Shown here: in pieces, positions 19,630 through 28,667 of the stretch
Position numbering within the stretch: position 1 is the first letter of the stretch
Layout of the letters: each line of letters begins with the position of its first letter
Assembly: GCF_017565645.3 (NCBI RefSeq)
Contig: NZ_CP086136.1
Span: 2,184,001 to 2,248,000, forward strand
DNA: 64,000 bases
Origin: Bradyrhizobium barranii subsp. barranii
GTDB taxonomy: Bacteria; Pseudomonadota; Alphaproteobacteria; Rhizobiales; Xanthobacteraceae
Direction of reading: 5' to 3'
Position numbers and translations under genes: made by a program
Notes under the pieces: model-generated
Databases searched by the model: none
Told to the model about the DNA's origin: nothing
What the model saw: the letters and a program-made list of their open reading frames with translations, nothing else

Positions 19630-21861
19630 TCAGCGCGGCGACGCCGACAGGGCGGACCGCAGCATCGCGGCAAGATCCTTCCGCCGGAACGGTTTTGTCA
19701 GGATGCGGGCGTCGCCGACCCCGTCGGGCGTCTTGACGGGATTTTGGGTGTAGCCCGAGGTGAAGAGCACCTTGAGCCCGGGCCGCAAGCCGGTCGCTTG
19801 CCTGGCAAGCTCTGGTCCGAACATGCCGCCCGGCATCACGACGTCGGTGAGCAGCAGGTCGATGTCGCCGGGGCGGCGCAACAGTTCGAGAGCCGCGGGA
19901 CCGTTCGACGCCGCGATGACGCGATAGCCGAGGGTCTTCAGCTCGCTCTCGACATAGGCCCGAACCATGTCGTCGTCCTCGACGACAAGAATGGTCTCGC
20001 TTCCGTCGGGGGCGACGATCCGTTCCGCGGGTGACGGCTGCTCGTTCGGTGGCGTTGCAAGGCGGGGAAAGAACAGCCTGACGACGCTGCCTTGTCCCGG
20101 TTCGGACTGCATCTGCACAACGCCGCCGGATTGCCGCACAAAGCCGTAGACCATGCTCAGGCCGAGGCCGGTGCCCTTGCCGACCTCCTTGGTGGTGAAG
20201 AACGGCTCGAACGCCCGGCTCGCCACCTCGGCGGTCATGCCGCTGCCGGTGTCGGTCACGGCCACCATGACGTAGTCGCCCGGCCGCGGCTCGCCGTTGA
20301 CGTCCAGGTCGGATTCACCGAGCGAGGTGTTGCGCGCCTCGATCGTCAGCTTGCCGCCGAGCGGCATGACGTCGCGCGCGTTGAGCACGAGATTGAGCAG
20401 CGCAGTTGTCAGCTCGCCGGGATCGACGCTGGTCAGCCACACATCCGGTTCGAGCGCGAAGGTGCATTCGATGTGCTCGCCCAGGGGCCGGCGCAACAGC
20501 TGCTCCATCTCGTGAATCTTCGCGGCGATGTCGATGTCTCGCGGCCTCAGGGGCTGCTTGCGCGCGAAGGCGAGCAGGCTCCGCGTCAGGTCGGAGCCGC
20601 GCTCGGCGGCGGTCGCGATGTCGTTGGCGATCCGGTGCAATTCCTTGTTGCCGGCCAGCCTGTCGGCAAGATGCTCGGAGTTGCCGAGAATGACGGTCAA
20701 GAGGTTGTTGAAATCGTGCGCCACGCCGCCGGTGAGCTGGCCCATGGCTTCCATCTTCTGGGATTGGCTGAGCTTGTGGCTGAGGTCGGCGATGGCGGCG
20801 CGTTGCTGCTCGAGCGACTCGGCGGTGTCGTTGAGCAGGGTCATCAATCCGCCCAGCTCGCCGCCCGGGTGGGGAGGCGGAATTCGCGCGCTGAGATCTC
20901 CGAGCCCAAGTTTCTTCGCCATGGTGGCGAGACGTCCGACCTGGCGCCCGACGCTCACGGTCGCAAGGATCCAGACGGCCGCGAGCAGCAGCAGCGAGGC
21001 CACCGCGAGTATCGCCACATCCTCGTAGAGCCGGCGATTCGCCGCGGCGACCAGTCCGTCCTTGGACCGTCCGACCATGATGTAGAGGCCGGCATCGCGG
21101 GTCGAAGGCGAGCGCGCGGCGACAGCCCAGACCTGCGTCCGGCCGTCGCGATCGGTCACCTCCTGATACGCCTTCCGGTCGGGCGTTGCAGCGAAGCGGA
21201 GCAGGTCGGATCCCGCGATCGACGTGCCGACCGGCTCGGTCCAGCCTCCGCGGGAGGGCGCGACCAGAACCGTTCCCTTGCTGTCGAGGAGCAGGATCTC
21301 CTTCTGGCCGAGCAGCCGCTTGTCGTGAAACTCCGCGAATTTGCGCAGGTTGAAGGAGGCGAGCAGGACCAGCTTCAGGGCGCCCGTCTCCGATCGCACC
21401 GGATAGGCGATCTGGAGCACCGATAGTCCGGTCAGCCGGCCGAATACCGGCTCGAGCGCGATGCCGCGCGACACCAGGGCCTGCTTGAAATAGGCGCGAT
21501 CCCGGAGGTCGAGGGTGCGGTTGGTCCGCAGCGAATCGCAGAACAGGCTGCCGTCGGGATCGATGGTCAATATCCCAGTGAATTGTGGGTATTCCTCGCG
21601 CACTTCCGACAGGAACGCCGAGCACGCCGCCTTGTCGCGCGTGTCGAGGTCGCGTGCACGGGCGAGACCATAGTGAAGCTGGGCGGTGCCCTGGATCTTC
21701 TCGTCCAGGTCGCTTGCAATGTCGTCGGCTGTCGCGGTCAGATTGGCCAGGGCTGCATTGATTTCGCTGCTGCGATTTTGCACGAAACGTAAGCCGACGA
21801 GGATGGCGGGCACCAGCATGGCCGCAATGACGAGTATCAGTAGCCGGGTACGCAAGCTCAT
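19630..21861 (-). CDS. Hybrid sensor histidine kinase with a receiver domain
   Basis: 743 residues from MSLRTRLLILVIAAMLVPA at 21861. The frame is open to 22206, but the extension crosses the divergent promoter and looks non-coding. A transmembrane helix (8-25) is followed by a periplasmic Cache-like sensor (about 30-280), a second helix, a HAMP linker, a HisKA domain with His382 in GGVAHDFNNLL, an HATPase domain (N box NLVLNARDVM, G boxes DTGSGM and GKGTGLGLSMVYG) and a C-terminal receiver with Asp673 in LLLTDVVMPGG. The signal and final output regulator are unknown. The architecture resembles the many orphan hybrid kinases of Bradyrhizobium. Confidence 0.92.
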   Translation of the reverse strand: MSLRTRLLILVIAAMLVPAILVGLRFVQNRSSEINAALANLTATADDIASDLDEKIQGTAQLHYGLARARDLDTRDKAACSAFLSEVREEYPQFTGILTIDPDGSLFCDSLRTNRTLDLRDRAYFKQALVSRGIALEPVFGRLTGLSVLQIAYPVRSETGALKLVLLASFNLRKFAEFHDKRLLGQKEILLLDSKGTVLVAPSRGGWTEPVGTSIAGSDLLRFAATPDRKAYQEVTDRDGRTQVWAVAARSPSTRDAGLYIMVGRSKDGLVAAANRRLYEDVAILAVASLLLLAAVWILATVSVGRQVGRLATMAKKLGLGDLSARIPPPHPGGELGGLMTLLNDTAESLEQQRAAIADLSHKLSQSQKMEAMGQLTGGVAHDFNNLLTVILGNSEHLADRLAGNKELHRIANDIATAAERGSDLTRSLLAFARKQPLRPRDIDIAAKIHEMEQLLRRPLGEHIECTFALEPDVWLTSVDPGELTTALLNLVLNARDVMPLGGKLTIEARNTSLGESDLDVNGEPRPGDYVMVAVTDTGSGMTAEVASRAFEPFFTTKEVGKGTGLGLSMVYGFVRQSGGVVQMQSEPGQGSVVRLFFPRLATPPNEQPSPAERIVAPDGSETILVVEDDDMVRAYVESELKTLGYRVIAASNGPAALELLRRPGDIDLLLTDVVMPGGMFGPELARQATGLRPGLKVLFTSGYTQNPVKTPDGVGDARILTKPFRRKDLAAMLRSALSASPR

Positions 21862-22150
21862 CGGTCGGGCGGTCCAATTTGGTCGTCGCGCGTGCTGGTT
21901 CGAAGATGCAATCTGCGGCACCACCCTCCGCTCAGTCCATAGGCATCGCGCCGAAAAGGCCCCCGCGGGGAAAATTTCGGCCGCGCACATCACGGATGAG
22001 TCCCCGGAAAGTTCGCCCGCGAAGCTCTGTCGGGCGGGTGTCGGGCCTCCCGGGATACCGTCATCCCGCGCGTGCGCGCAGGTCGCGAGGGCGCTAATAT
22101 CAGGATCGCGCGCGACGGAGATCGTGCCGGTGATGAGGAGAGGGAGCCGC

Positions 22151-22924
22151 ATGTCGATCTCGGGCAAAGTCGATCCGGTGGTGCGTCCCGTGGCGGCGAC
22201 CGACATCGCCGAGGCGCTGGTCGAGGGTTTGCGCGATTTCCAGGCGCTGCCGCTCTACGGGCTCTGCTTCGGCGCGCTCTACGCAGGCGGCGGCATCGCC
22301 ATCATGCTCTGTCTCACCGCCTTCGGCATGGTCTATCTCGTCTATCCCCTTGCGGCCGGCTTTGCGCTGATCGGGCCGTTCGTGGCGATCGGCCTGTACG
22401 AGGTCAGCCGCCGCCGCGAGCGCGGCGAGCCGGTCTCCTTCGGCGCGATCTGGTCGGCGATACGCGCGCGCAGCGAGATCGGCTGGATGGCCTTCGTCAC
22501 GCTGTTCATGTTCGTGATCTGGATGTACCAGGTGCGGCTGCTCATCGCGCTGCTGCTCGGCCTGCACGCCTCGTTCTCGAGTTTGCAGGAATTCATGACG
22601 GTGGTGCTGACCACGAATGAGGGCCTGCTGTTCCTCGCCATCGGCAACGCGGTCGGTGCCGCGCTGTCGCTGATCTTGTTCTCGCTGACGGTGGTGTCGT
22701 TTCCGCTGCTGCTCGACCGCGAGGTCGATTTCGTCACCGCCATGGTGACGAGCGTGCGTGCGGTGGTGACCAGCCCGCTGCCGATGATCTCGTGGGCCGC
22801 GGTGATCGTGATGCTGCTGATCGTCTCGGCGCTGCCGTATTTTCTCGGACTGGTCGTGACGCTGCCCGTGCTCGGGCATGCGACGTGGCATCTCTATCGG
22901 CGGCTGGTGGTGCCGGTGCCGTAA
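22151..22924 (+). CDS. DUF2189 family membrane protein
   Basis: 257 residues. The start at 22151 follows a strong GAGGAGAGGGAG ribosome site. Six or so hydrophobic helices. Segments such as DFQALPLYGLCFGALYAGGG and YPLAAGFALIGPFVAIGLYE match the DUF2189 family, whose members often sit near respiratory genes but have no proven role. Divergent from the hybrid kinase. Confidence 0.85.
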   Translation: MSISGKVDPVVRPVAATDIAEALVEGLRDFQALPLYGLCFGALYAGGGIAIMLCLTAFGMVYLVYPLAAGFALIGPFVAIGLYEVSRRRERGEPVSFGAIWSAIRARSEIGWMAFVTLFMFVIWMYQVRLLIALLLGLHASFSSLQEFMTVVLTTNEGLLFLAIGNAVGAALSLILFSLTVVSFPLLLDREVDFVTAMVTSVRAVVTSPLPMISWAAVIVMLLIVSALPYFLGLVVTLPVLGHATWHLYRRLVVPVP

Positions 22925-22952
22925 GAGGGGAGCCGGACGCAACGGAAGCGAG

Positions 22953-23138
22953 CTATTCGCCCGTTGCCAGGCGGCGAGCGCCGGATGAGGTCAGCTCGAG
23001 TTCGCCGAGCCGCCTGATCGCATAACCCAAATTGGCCAGACGTTCGCCGTGCGCGTGCGGAATGTCGTCTTGACCCTTTCCGACCAGGGCCAAGGACGCA
23101 AATTCATCGGCGGTGAGCGCTGGGGTGCTGTCTGTCAT
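22953..23138 (-). CDS. Small protein coupled to the transglutaminase
   Basis: 61 residues (MTDSTPALTADEFASLALVGKG ... RRLATGE). Its ATG overlaps the transglutaminase stop (TGATG), so the two are translationally coupled. It is acidic at the start and Leu-rich at the end, which resembles a small winged-helix fold, but no family is recognised. Confidence 0.7.
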   Translation of the reverse strand: MTDSTPALTADEFASLALVGKGQDDIPHAHGERLANLGYAIRRLGELELTSSGARRLATGE

Positions 23139-23944
23139 CAGGCAACCTCGTCGGTCCATACCTTGAAATTGAGCAGGGTATTCGGACCGAAGGTCTGGAC
23201 GATCGGGACGTCTGCTGCATCGCGCCCCTGCGCGATCAGCACGCGGCCGATCCGCGGCGTGTTGTTGCGCGGATCGAACATGTGCCAGCTTCCACCGACG
23301 AAAGCCTCGAACCAGGCGGCGAAATCTCCCGCAGGCCACGGCTGTGGCGTGCCGATGTCGCTGAGGTAGCCGGTGCAGTAACGCGCCGGAATGTTCATGC
23401 TGCGGCAGAACGCGATGGCGAGATGGGCATAGTCACGGCACACACCCTTGCCTTCGTCGTAGGCTTCCCGGGCCGTCTTGGTCGCGCGTGCGTGCTCATG
23501 GCCGAACGTGATGTGGCGATGAACAAAATCGCAGATGGCCTGGACCCGCGCCCAGCCCGGCGGCGTCTGTTCGAACAACTTCCATGCGATATCCGACAGG
23601 CGATCGGTCTCGCAGTAGCGACTGCCGAGCAGATAGACGAGCGTGTCGGCCGGCAGTGCTTCGACGGCGTGCTGAAACGCGTTCGGAAACACCGGGTCGG
23701 GCAGGCCGCTGTCGCGAACGACGCCATCGCCGGCAAGACGGAGGGTGCCGGCCGGCGCAACGATGCGGCTGCACCAATTGCCGAAGAGGTCGCGATAGGG
23801 ATTGATCGCCACCGAAGGTCGGGTGGTCAGCAGGTCGGGCACGACGATATCTGAGGCGCGCGTGAAGTGCGTGCCCAACACCATGATCATAGGCGTCGGC
23901 TGCGGGAACTCGTACAGCATCTCGAACCCGACGCGGAGCTTCAT
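23138..23944 (-). CDS. Transglutaminase-like cysteine protease family protein
   Basis: 268 residues. The transglutaminase core carries Cys in GKGVCRDYAHLAIAFCRS, His in GSWHMFDPRNN and the following Asp, giving a complete triad. The N-terminal beta-rich domain (MKLRVGFEMLYEFPQPTP) is typical of bacterial members found in arylsulfatase- or circularly-permuted-ATP-grasp-linked sets. No signal peptide, so cytoplasmic. The substrate is unknown. Confidence 0.9.
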   Translation of the reverse strand: MKLRVGFEMLYEFPQPTPMIMVLGTHFTRASDIVVPDLLTTRPSVAINPYRDLFGNWCSRIVAPAGTLRLAGDGVVRDSGLPDPVFPNAFQHAVEALPADTLVYLLGSRYCETDRLSDIAWKLFEQTPPGWARVQAICDFVHRHITFGHEHARATKTAREAYDEGKGVCRDYAHLAIAFCRSMNIPARYCTGYLSDIGTPQPWPAGDFAAWFEAFVGGSWHMFDPRNNTPRIGRVLIAQGRDAADVPIVQTFGPNTLLNFKVWTDEVA

Positions 23945-24328
23945 GCGAACTTCTTTCTCTTGGCTAAGCTCCCAACATGGCTACGAAGCGATCGAACACA
24001 AGGCATTCACGGCCTTATTCGATCGAGAGCGGCATTTGGCGCTTCAAAAGCGGGGCGCGGGCGAGAAAACGATAGCTAATTGCGGCGATTGCGCGCACGG
24101 TGCGCCAATGTCGGAAAGAGCGGTCGTCTCTGCGTGCGCTGCGTCACGACGATCTGCGCGCGACTTGAAGCGACTCATTCTTCGCACCGGCGGAGCCTTC
24201 TCATCGCGACGGCGATCGTCGCGCTTATTGCCACTTCCTGCGGGCGAGCCGGACGCAGCAGGCGTGCCGCGGACGCCTGAAAAATTCCACAGCGGTTCGA
24301 TACGAGATCGAACGCCAACCGAAAGCAC
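23945..24328. other. Gene-free stretch between the transglutaminase and a small ORF
   Basis: 384 bases with no supportable gene. A plus-strand stretch at about 24195-24280 would encode a hydrophobic segment with a lipobox-like end (LIATSC) but has no start codon near it, so it may be a decayed lipoprotein gene. Confidence 0.5.
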
Positions 24329-24508
24329 ATGATGCAAACTCTCTCCCCACGGCACGTCAAGACAGACGAAGCGCTCCGGCTCGGCGTGGAGTCAGGCTGG
24401 TACGCGATCAAGGTCAGCGGGACCTTCGTCTCGGGCCCGCACGACTCGGAAGGGGATTGCCGTCGCAAGATCGACGAGATTCAACCGCCGGTGAAGAAGA
24501 AGCGATAA
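24329..24508 (+). CDS. 59-residue conserved-looking small protein
   Basis: ATG 24329 (or 24332) to TAA 24508. The sequence has a compact, non-random composition: TDEALRLGVESGWYAIKVSG, then FVSGPHDSEGDCRRKIDEIQ and a basic PPVKKKR tail. The WYAIKVSG/SGPH segment followed by a helical Cys-Arg-Lys-Ile motif looks like a single small domain. No recognised family. It is convergent with the SRPBCC operon. Confidence 0.6.
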   Translation: MMQTLSPRHVKTDEALRLGVESGWYAIKVSGTFVSGPHDSEGDCRRKIDEIQPPVKKKR

Positions 24509-24526
24509 CAGTGCCGATTTCGGCCG

Positions 24527-25039
24527 CTACGGCGTCTTGATCCCCATCGCCTGCAACGCCGCCAGCATCTGCGCTGGCGGTGTCATTTTGATCTGCGGCG
24601 CCTTGCCGGTTTCCAGCAAACTCTTCAGTCCCGACAGGATCGCGGGCCAGCCGGTGCGGCCGCCGGAGAGGATGTCGTCGCTGAGCGGGCGGTCGTGGCG
24701 TTCGCTCATGGTGAGGCGGACGGCCTCGCCGGCTTGCTCGATCTCGTAGGTGACGAGCGTCGTGCCGAGCTTTGCGACGAGGTCGGGCCAGTTGACGTTC
24801 CACGTCACCGTCAGCTTGTTCGGCGGATCGTATTCGAAGACTTCACCCGAGATGTGCTCCGAACCGTCAGGCGCGCGCACGGTGAAACTGGCGCCGAGCC
24901 TCCGTTCCATCTCCACGGCAAAGCCGGAAAAGTACTTCCTGCTGAACTTGGCCGAAGTCAGCGCTTCCCACACCTTCTCCGGCGTGGAGACGATGTAGAT
25001 GGTGTAGACCGTCAGCGGTTTGAACTGATCGAGGTTCAT
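24527..25039 (-). CDS. SRPBCC (AHSA1-like) protein, second in the operon
   Basis: 170 residues of the Bet v1/START helix-grip fold: VYTIYIVSTPEKVWEALTSA at the start, then FSRKYFSGFAVE and DPPNKLTVTWNVNW. Its ATG overlaps the stop of the preceding SRPBCC gene by 4 bases (ATGA). Members of this fold bind hydrophobic ligands or assist Hsp90. Paralogous to its neighbour. It probably belongs to the ArsR-controlled stress or lipid operon. Confidence 0.87.
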   Translation of the reverse strand: MNLDQFKPLTVYTIYIVSTPEKVWEALTSAKFSRKYFSGFAVEMERRLGASFTVRAPDGSEHISGEVFEYDPPNKLTVTWNVNWPDLVAKLGTTLVTYEIEQAGEAVRLTMSERHDRPLSDDILSGGRTGWPAILSGLKSLLETGKAPQIKMTPPAQMLAALQAMGIKTP

Positions 25040-25506
25040 TTTGCGTCGAATCCCTTGTTGAGGGCTGCGCGTGGAATGCCGAGCAGCTTGCCGGTCTCGA
25101 GCAGGCTCTTGAGCTGGGACAGGATCGCCGGCCAGCCGTTGGAGACGGCGCCGAGATATTTGCCGCCCTCGACGAAGCCGTCATGCAACACGGTCAAACG
25201 CACGAGCGAGCCGAACGGTTCGATCGTGAAGACGACGCGCGATATCGGCTCGCCGCGCAGCTCTTCGAACTTCTGGTGCTTGAAGCTGTAGGACAGGCGG
25301 CGCGGCGGATCGGCCTCCAGAATCTCGCCGGAATCGGTGACCTCGCCGTCGAGCGTGAGCGCGAAAGGCGAGCCGACCTTCCAGTCTGACCGGACCTCGG
25401 CGCCGAACCAGTATTGCCTGGTGAACTCGCTCGACGTCAGCGCCTCCCACAGCCTCTCCGGCGTGGTCTCGATATAGCTCACATAGACGAATTGGGGCTT
25501 ACTCAT
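25036..25506 (-). CDS. SRPBCC (AHSA1-like) protein, first in the operon
   Basis: 156 residues with the same fold: FVYVSYIETTPERLWEALTS, then FTRQYWFGAEVRSDWKVG and DPPRRLSYSFKH. Overlaps the ArsR gene by 8 bases upstream and the next SRPBCC gene by 4 bases downstream, so the three form one tightly coupled operon. ArsR plus SRPBCC pairs are common in actinobacteria and rhizobia, but the ligand is unknown. Confidence 0.87.
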   Translation of the reverse strand: MSKPQFVYVSYIETTPERLWEALTSSEFTRQYWFGAEVRSDWKVGSPFALTLDGEVTDSGEILEADPPRRLSYSFKHQKFEELRGEPISRVVFTIEPFGSLVRLTVLHDGFVEGGKYLGAVSNGWPAILSQLKSLLETGKLLGIPRAALNKGFDAK

Positions 25507-25813
25507 CGCGCTTCTCCAACTGACGTTTCAACTCGCTGAGCGCGGCGAGCTTGCCGCGCTCGAATTTCCTGATCCAGCGTTCGCCGATCTGATGGATCGG
25601 CACCGGATTGAGGTAATGCAGCTTCTCGCGGCCATGCCTGATGGTCGTGACCAGGTTGGCCTCTTCGAGAATGACAAGGTGCTTGGTCACGGCCTGGCGC
25701 GTCATCGCGAGGCCTTCGCAGAGTTCGTTCAGCGTCTGGCCGTTCTTGGCGTGAAGCCTGTCCAGCAGCGACCGTCGTGACGCATCGGCAAGCGCTTTGA
25801 AGACCTCATCCAT
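25499..25813 (-). CDS. ArsR-family repressor of the SRPBCC operon
   Basis: 104 residues from MDEVFKALADASRRSLLDRL at 25813. The HTH is in LNELCEGLAMTRQAVTKHLV, followed by the wing ANLVTTIRHGREKLHYLNP. No metal-binding cysteines are visible. The frame is open to an ATG at 25831, but the promoter (-35 TTGACA at 25845-25850, -10 TATTAT at 25821-25826) places the transcript start at about the 25813 ATG, implying a leaderless message. A perfect 16-bp palindrome fills the spacer. Confidence 0.9.
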   Translation of the reverse strand: MDEVFKALADASRRSLLDRLHAKNGQTLNELCEGLAMTRQAVTKHLVILEEANLVTTIRHGREKLHYLNPVPIHQIGERWIRKFERGKLAALSELKRQLEKRDE

Positions 25814-25820
25814 GGCGGCG

Positions 25821-25850
25821 ATAATAGGCAACCAAATGGTTGCATGTCAA
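25821..25850 (-). promoter_or_regulatory. ArsR promoter with operator GCAACCA-AA-TGGTTGC between -35 and -10
   Basis: TTGACA (25850-25845), then the palindrome 25828-25843, then TATTAT (25826-25821). A repressor bound there would block RNA polymerase directly, giving autoregulation of the arsR-SRPBCC-SRPBCC operon. Confidence 0.75.
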
Positions 25851-25929
25851 GATGGTGTCTTTGGCGCCCGGAAATGGCTGTGCTAGCCTCGAAGCTCAGC
25901 CAACGCAGATTGGTTCCGGGAGAGCTTTG

Positions 25930-27378
25930 ATGTTCCGTTGCGTCCCACTCGTTGCAGGCCTTTTCCTTTTCGCCTGCAGCACCACGGCCCAGGCACAACA
26001 GAAGCAGACCATCGGCGCGCCGCCGGAAGCGTCCAACATGAAGCTGGTCGGCACCAACGACCTGCAGGCGCGCAGTGCGTACCAGCCGACCATCCATCAC
26101 CAGGGCGATCGCTGGATCGCCTATATCGGCCATCACGGCGGCACCGACGACGTGCCCGCGCCCGTCAACCCGATGACGGGGCAGGCCGAACCGAACGGAA
26201 CGTCCATCGTCGACGTGACCGATCCCGCGCGTCCAAAATATCTGCGGCATCTGCCGGGCCAGGAAGGCAAGTACGAATCCGGCGGTGCGCAGATGGTACG
26301 GATTTGCGACGGCAAGTCGCTGCCGAAGGGCGATCCCAATGCGGTCTATATGCTCCGCACCTTCGGCAGCGAGGCGCATGAGATCTGGAACGTCGCCGAT
26401 CCCGCCAATCCCGTGCTCGTTACCCGCATCGGCGGCCTGAAGGACACCCACAAGAGCTGGTGGGAGTGCGACACCGGCATCGCCTTTCTCGTCTCCGGCG
26501 CGCCGGACTGGCGCACGCGGCGCATGACGCAGGTCTACGACCTCAGCGATCCCGCGCATCCGCAGAAAATCCGCGACTTTGGCCTGCCCGGCCAGGAGCC
26601 GGGCTCGACCGGCGCCGTACCGACCGAATTGCACGGGCCGATCTCGACCGGGCCCGACGGCAATCGCGTGTTCTTCGGCTACGGCACCAACAAGGGCGGC
26701 ATTTTGCAGATCGTCGATCGCGACAAGTTGCTGAACGGGCCGAAGGAGCCGACGCCGGACAATCTGCGCTATCCCGAGATTTCGCGCATGCCGATGTCCG
26801 CCTTCAACGGCGCGCATACGACGTTCCCGATGCTCGACATGCCCGTCGCGGAATTCGCCGAGGACAAGGACGGCAAGACCCGCGACATCGTCATGATCGT
26901 CGACGAGGCGATTCTGAACGAATGCGGCGAGGCGCGGCAGATGGTGTGGTTCGCCGACGTCACCACCGAGACGCGGCCGATGATGATCTCGAGCTACACC
27001 GTGCCGGAGGCGGGTGGACAGTTCTGCCAGCGCGGCGGCCGCTTCGGCTCGCACTCCTCGAACGAGAGCATGGCGCCGGTCTATTACAAGAAGATGGCCT
27101 TCATCGCCTTCTTCAATGCGGGCGTGCGCGCGCTCGACATCCGCGATCCCTATCATCCGAAGGAGGTCGGCTATTTCATCCCGGCGATCACGCAGGCCAC
27201 CGACAAGCGCTGCATTCCCGTCGAGGGCGGCGAGCGCTGCAAGGTCGCGATCCAGACCAACAATGTCGAGACCGACGATCGCGGCTACATCTACATCGTC
27301 GACCGCGCCAACACCGGCCTGCATATCCTCGAACTGACCGGACCGGCGCGCGCGGCCGCCGGCCTGCCGAGGAACTGA
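25930..27378 (+). CDS. Exported LVIVD-repeat beta-propeller protein
   Basis: 482 residues. The start at 25930 has a Sec signal peptide (MFRCVPLVAGLFLFACSTTAQAQ) with a plausible AQA cleavage site. Repeated strands of the type TSIVDVTDPARPKYLRHL, EIWNVADPANPVLVTRIGG, QVYDLSDPAHPQKIRDFG and RALDIRDPYHPKEVGYF mark LVIVD/propeller blades. Cysteine pairs (GGQFCQRGGR; DKRCIPVEGGERCKVA) suggest disulfides in the periplasm. Biochemical role unknown. It is followed by a small secreted protein. Confidence 0.88.
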   Translation: MFRCVPLVAGLFLFACSTTAQAQQKQTIGAPPEASNMKLVGTNDLQARSAYQPTIHHQGDRWIAYIGHHGGTDDVPAPVNPMTGQAEPNGTSIVDVTDPARPKYLRHLPGQEGKYESGGAQMVRICDGKSLPKGDPNAVYMLRTFGSEAHEIWNVADPANPVLVTRIGGLKDTHKSWWECDTGIAFLVSGAPDWRTRRMTQVYDLSDPAHPQKIRDFGLPGQEPGSTGAVPTELHGPISTGPDGNRVFFGYGTNKGGILQIVDRDKLLNGPKEPTPDNLRYPEISRMPMSAFNGAHTTFPMLDMPVAEFAEDKDGKTRDIVMIVDEAILNECGEARQMVWFADVTTETRPMMISSYTVPEAGGQFCQRGGRFGSHSSNESMAPVYYKKMAFIAFFNAGVRALDIRDPYHPKEVGYFIPAITQATDKRCIPVEGGERCKVAIQTNNVETDDRGYIYIVDRANTGLHILELTGPARAAAGLPRN

Positions 27379-27380
27379 CG

Positions 27381-27917
27381 ATGCGGCGCGGGGCGGCAAT
27401 TGCAGCTGTGGCCATCGCGCTCGGTGTGTCCGGCGTCGGGGCCTATCGGCTGGCGCCGGCGGCGGAATCGGCGGGCTGGCGCGAAATCGCATGGCCGTTC
27501 CCGCGCGACGGCTGGCCCGCCGGCCGCGCGTTCCGCTGCGACGGGGCCTGCGCGGGCACCGAGCTCTACGTGCGCGCCAAGCGCGGCTTCTGCAATTGCG
27601 ACCGCGGCGTCGCCGACGACGATGAGGTCGATCGCGTTGCCGACATCGATCTGATCAGCCCGCGCTTTGCCGCCGTCGCGCCGGGCGAGGAGGTGGGACT
27701 TGGCGAGATGCGTGGCCGTGCCAGGCGCTATGATCTCGATATGGCCGACGGCGTCCGTCATGCCGCGATCGGCATCGCCGTCTCGCGCCGCTGCGATCTC
27801 TTCGTCGCTGCGGCCCAGGGGCGTGGCGAAGCAGGCGCCGTGCAGCGCGCAGCGCTGGCGTTCCTGGAGACGCCGGAGATGAAGGTATGGGCGACCGCGG
27901 CGCTGGACGGACAGTGA
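27381..27917 (+). CDS. Small exported protein downstream of the LVIVD gene
   Basis: 178 residues, start 27381, two bases after the upstream stop, with a GAGGAAC ribosome site. N-terminal signal or anchor (MRRGAAIAAVAIALGVSGVGAYRLAP). Four conserved-looking cysteines occur in the segment FRCDGACAGTELYVRAKRGFCNC, a likely metal or disulfide cluster. Cotranscribed with the propeller protein and probably its periplasmic partner. No family recognised. Confidence 0.8.
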   Translation: MRRGAAIAAVAIALGVSGVGAYRLAPAAESAGWREIAWPFPRDGWPAGRAFRCDGACAGTELYVRAKRGFCNCDRGVADDDEVDRVADIDLISPRFAAVAPGEEVGLGEMRGRARRYDLDMADGVRHAAIGIAVSRRCDLFVAAAQGRGEAGAVQRAALAFLETPEMKVWATAALDGQ

Positions 27918-27962
27918 GTGTCATGCATTAATGTGCCAAACCGCTCTCAGCGAGTCCTCCCC

Positions 27963-28583
27963 ATGATGTCCATGCAAGCCTATTTCGCCTTCGTCGCCGC
28001 CTGCATTGCGCTGGCCTTGCTGCCGGGGCCGATCGTCACCCTCGTCGTCGCCAACGGCCTGCGTCACGGCACGCGCGCGGCGTTGACCAATGTCGCGGGC
28101 GCGCAGGCCGGGCTCGCCATCGTCATCGGCATCGTCGCGGTCGGCCTGACCTCGCTGATGGCGACCATGGGTTACTGGTTCGACTGGGTGCGCTTTGCCG
28201 GCGCCGCCTATCTGATCTGGCTCGGCATCAAGCTGATCTGGGCGCCGGTCGAAGGCCTCAATGTCGACGAGCCGCCGGCGCCGCCGCGCGGCGGGTTCTT
28301 CCTGCAAGGTTTCCTCGTGCTGCTGTCGAACCCGAAAGTGCTGATCTTCTTCGGCGCCTTCATTCCGCAGTTCATGGACATGAACCGCGACCACTTCCCG
28401 CAAGTCGCGGTGCTGGGCGCAACCTTCATGGTCACCGCGGCGGTGACGGATGCGCTCTACGCTCTCGCCGCGGGGCGTGCCCGGAAGTTCTTCTCGGCCC
28501 GCCGGACGCGGCTGATGTCGCGCATCTCCGGCGGCTTCATGATCGGCGGCGGTATCTGGCTGGCGCTGACACGGGCAAAATAA
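27963..28583 (+). CDS. LysE/RhtB-family exporter
   Basis: 206 residues, starting MMSMQAYFAFVAACIALALLP. The family signature LLPGPIVTLVVANGLRHG is followed by five or six hydrophobic helices and NPKVLIFFGAFIPQF. This family exports amino acids and related metabolites across the inner membrane. Specific substrate unknown. A second LysE protein is encoded at 40978. Confidence 0.9.
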   Translation: MMSMQAYFAFVAACIALALLPGPIVTLVVANGLRHGTRAALTNVAGAQAGLAIVIGIVAVGLTSLMATMGYWFDWVRFAGAAYLIWLGIKLIWAPVEGLNVDEPPAPPRGGFFLQGFLVLLSNPKVLIFFGAFIPQFMDMNRDHFPQVAVLGATFMVTAAVTDALYALAAGRARKFFSARRTRLMSRISGGFMIGGGIWLALTRAK

Positions 28584-28667
28584 CCTCCCTCGTACCGGTT
28601 CGCGCTTGAACCCTTCGCGGCGGCGATGCGTCCAATCGGGCATTGCCGCTGACGAAGGAATTTGGCC

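Noticed and set aside
24080..24280. Short plus-strand ORF ending in a hydrophobic segment and lipobox-like LIATSC
   Set aside because: No start codon near the hydrophobic part and an implausible N-terminus; may be a remnant, not a supportable gene.
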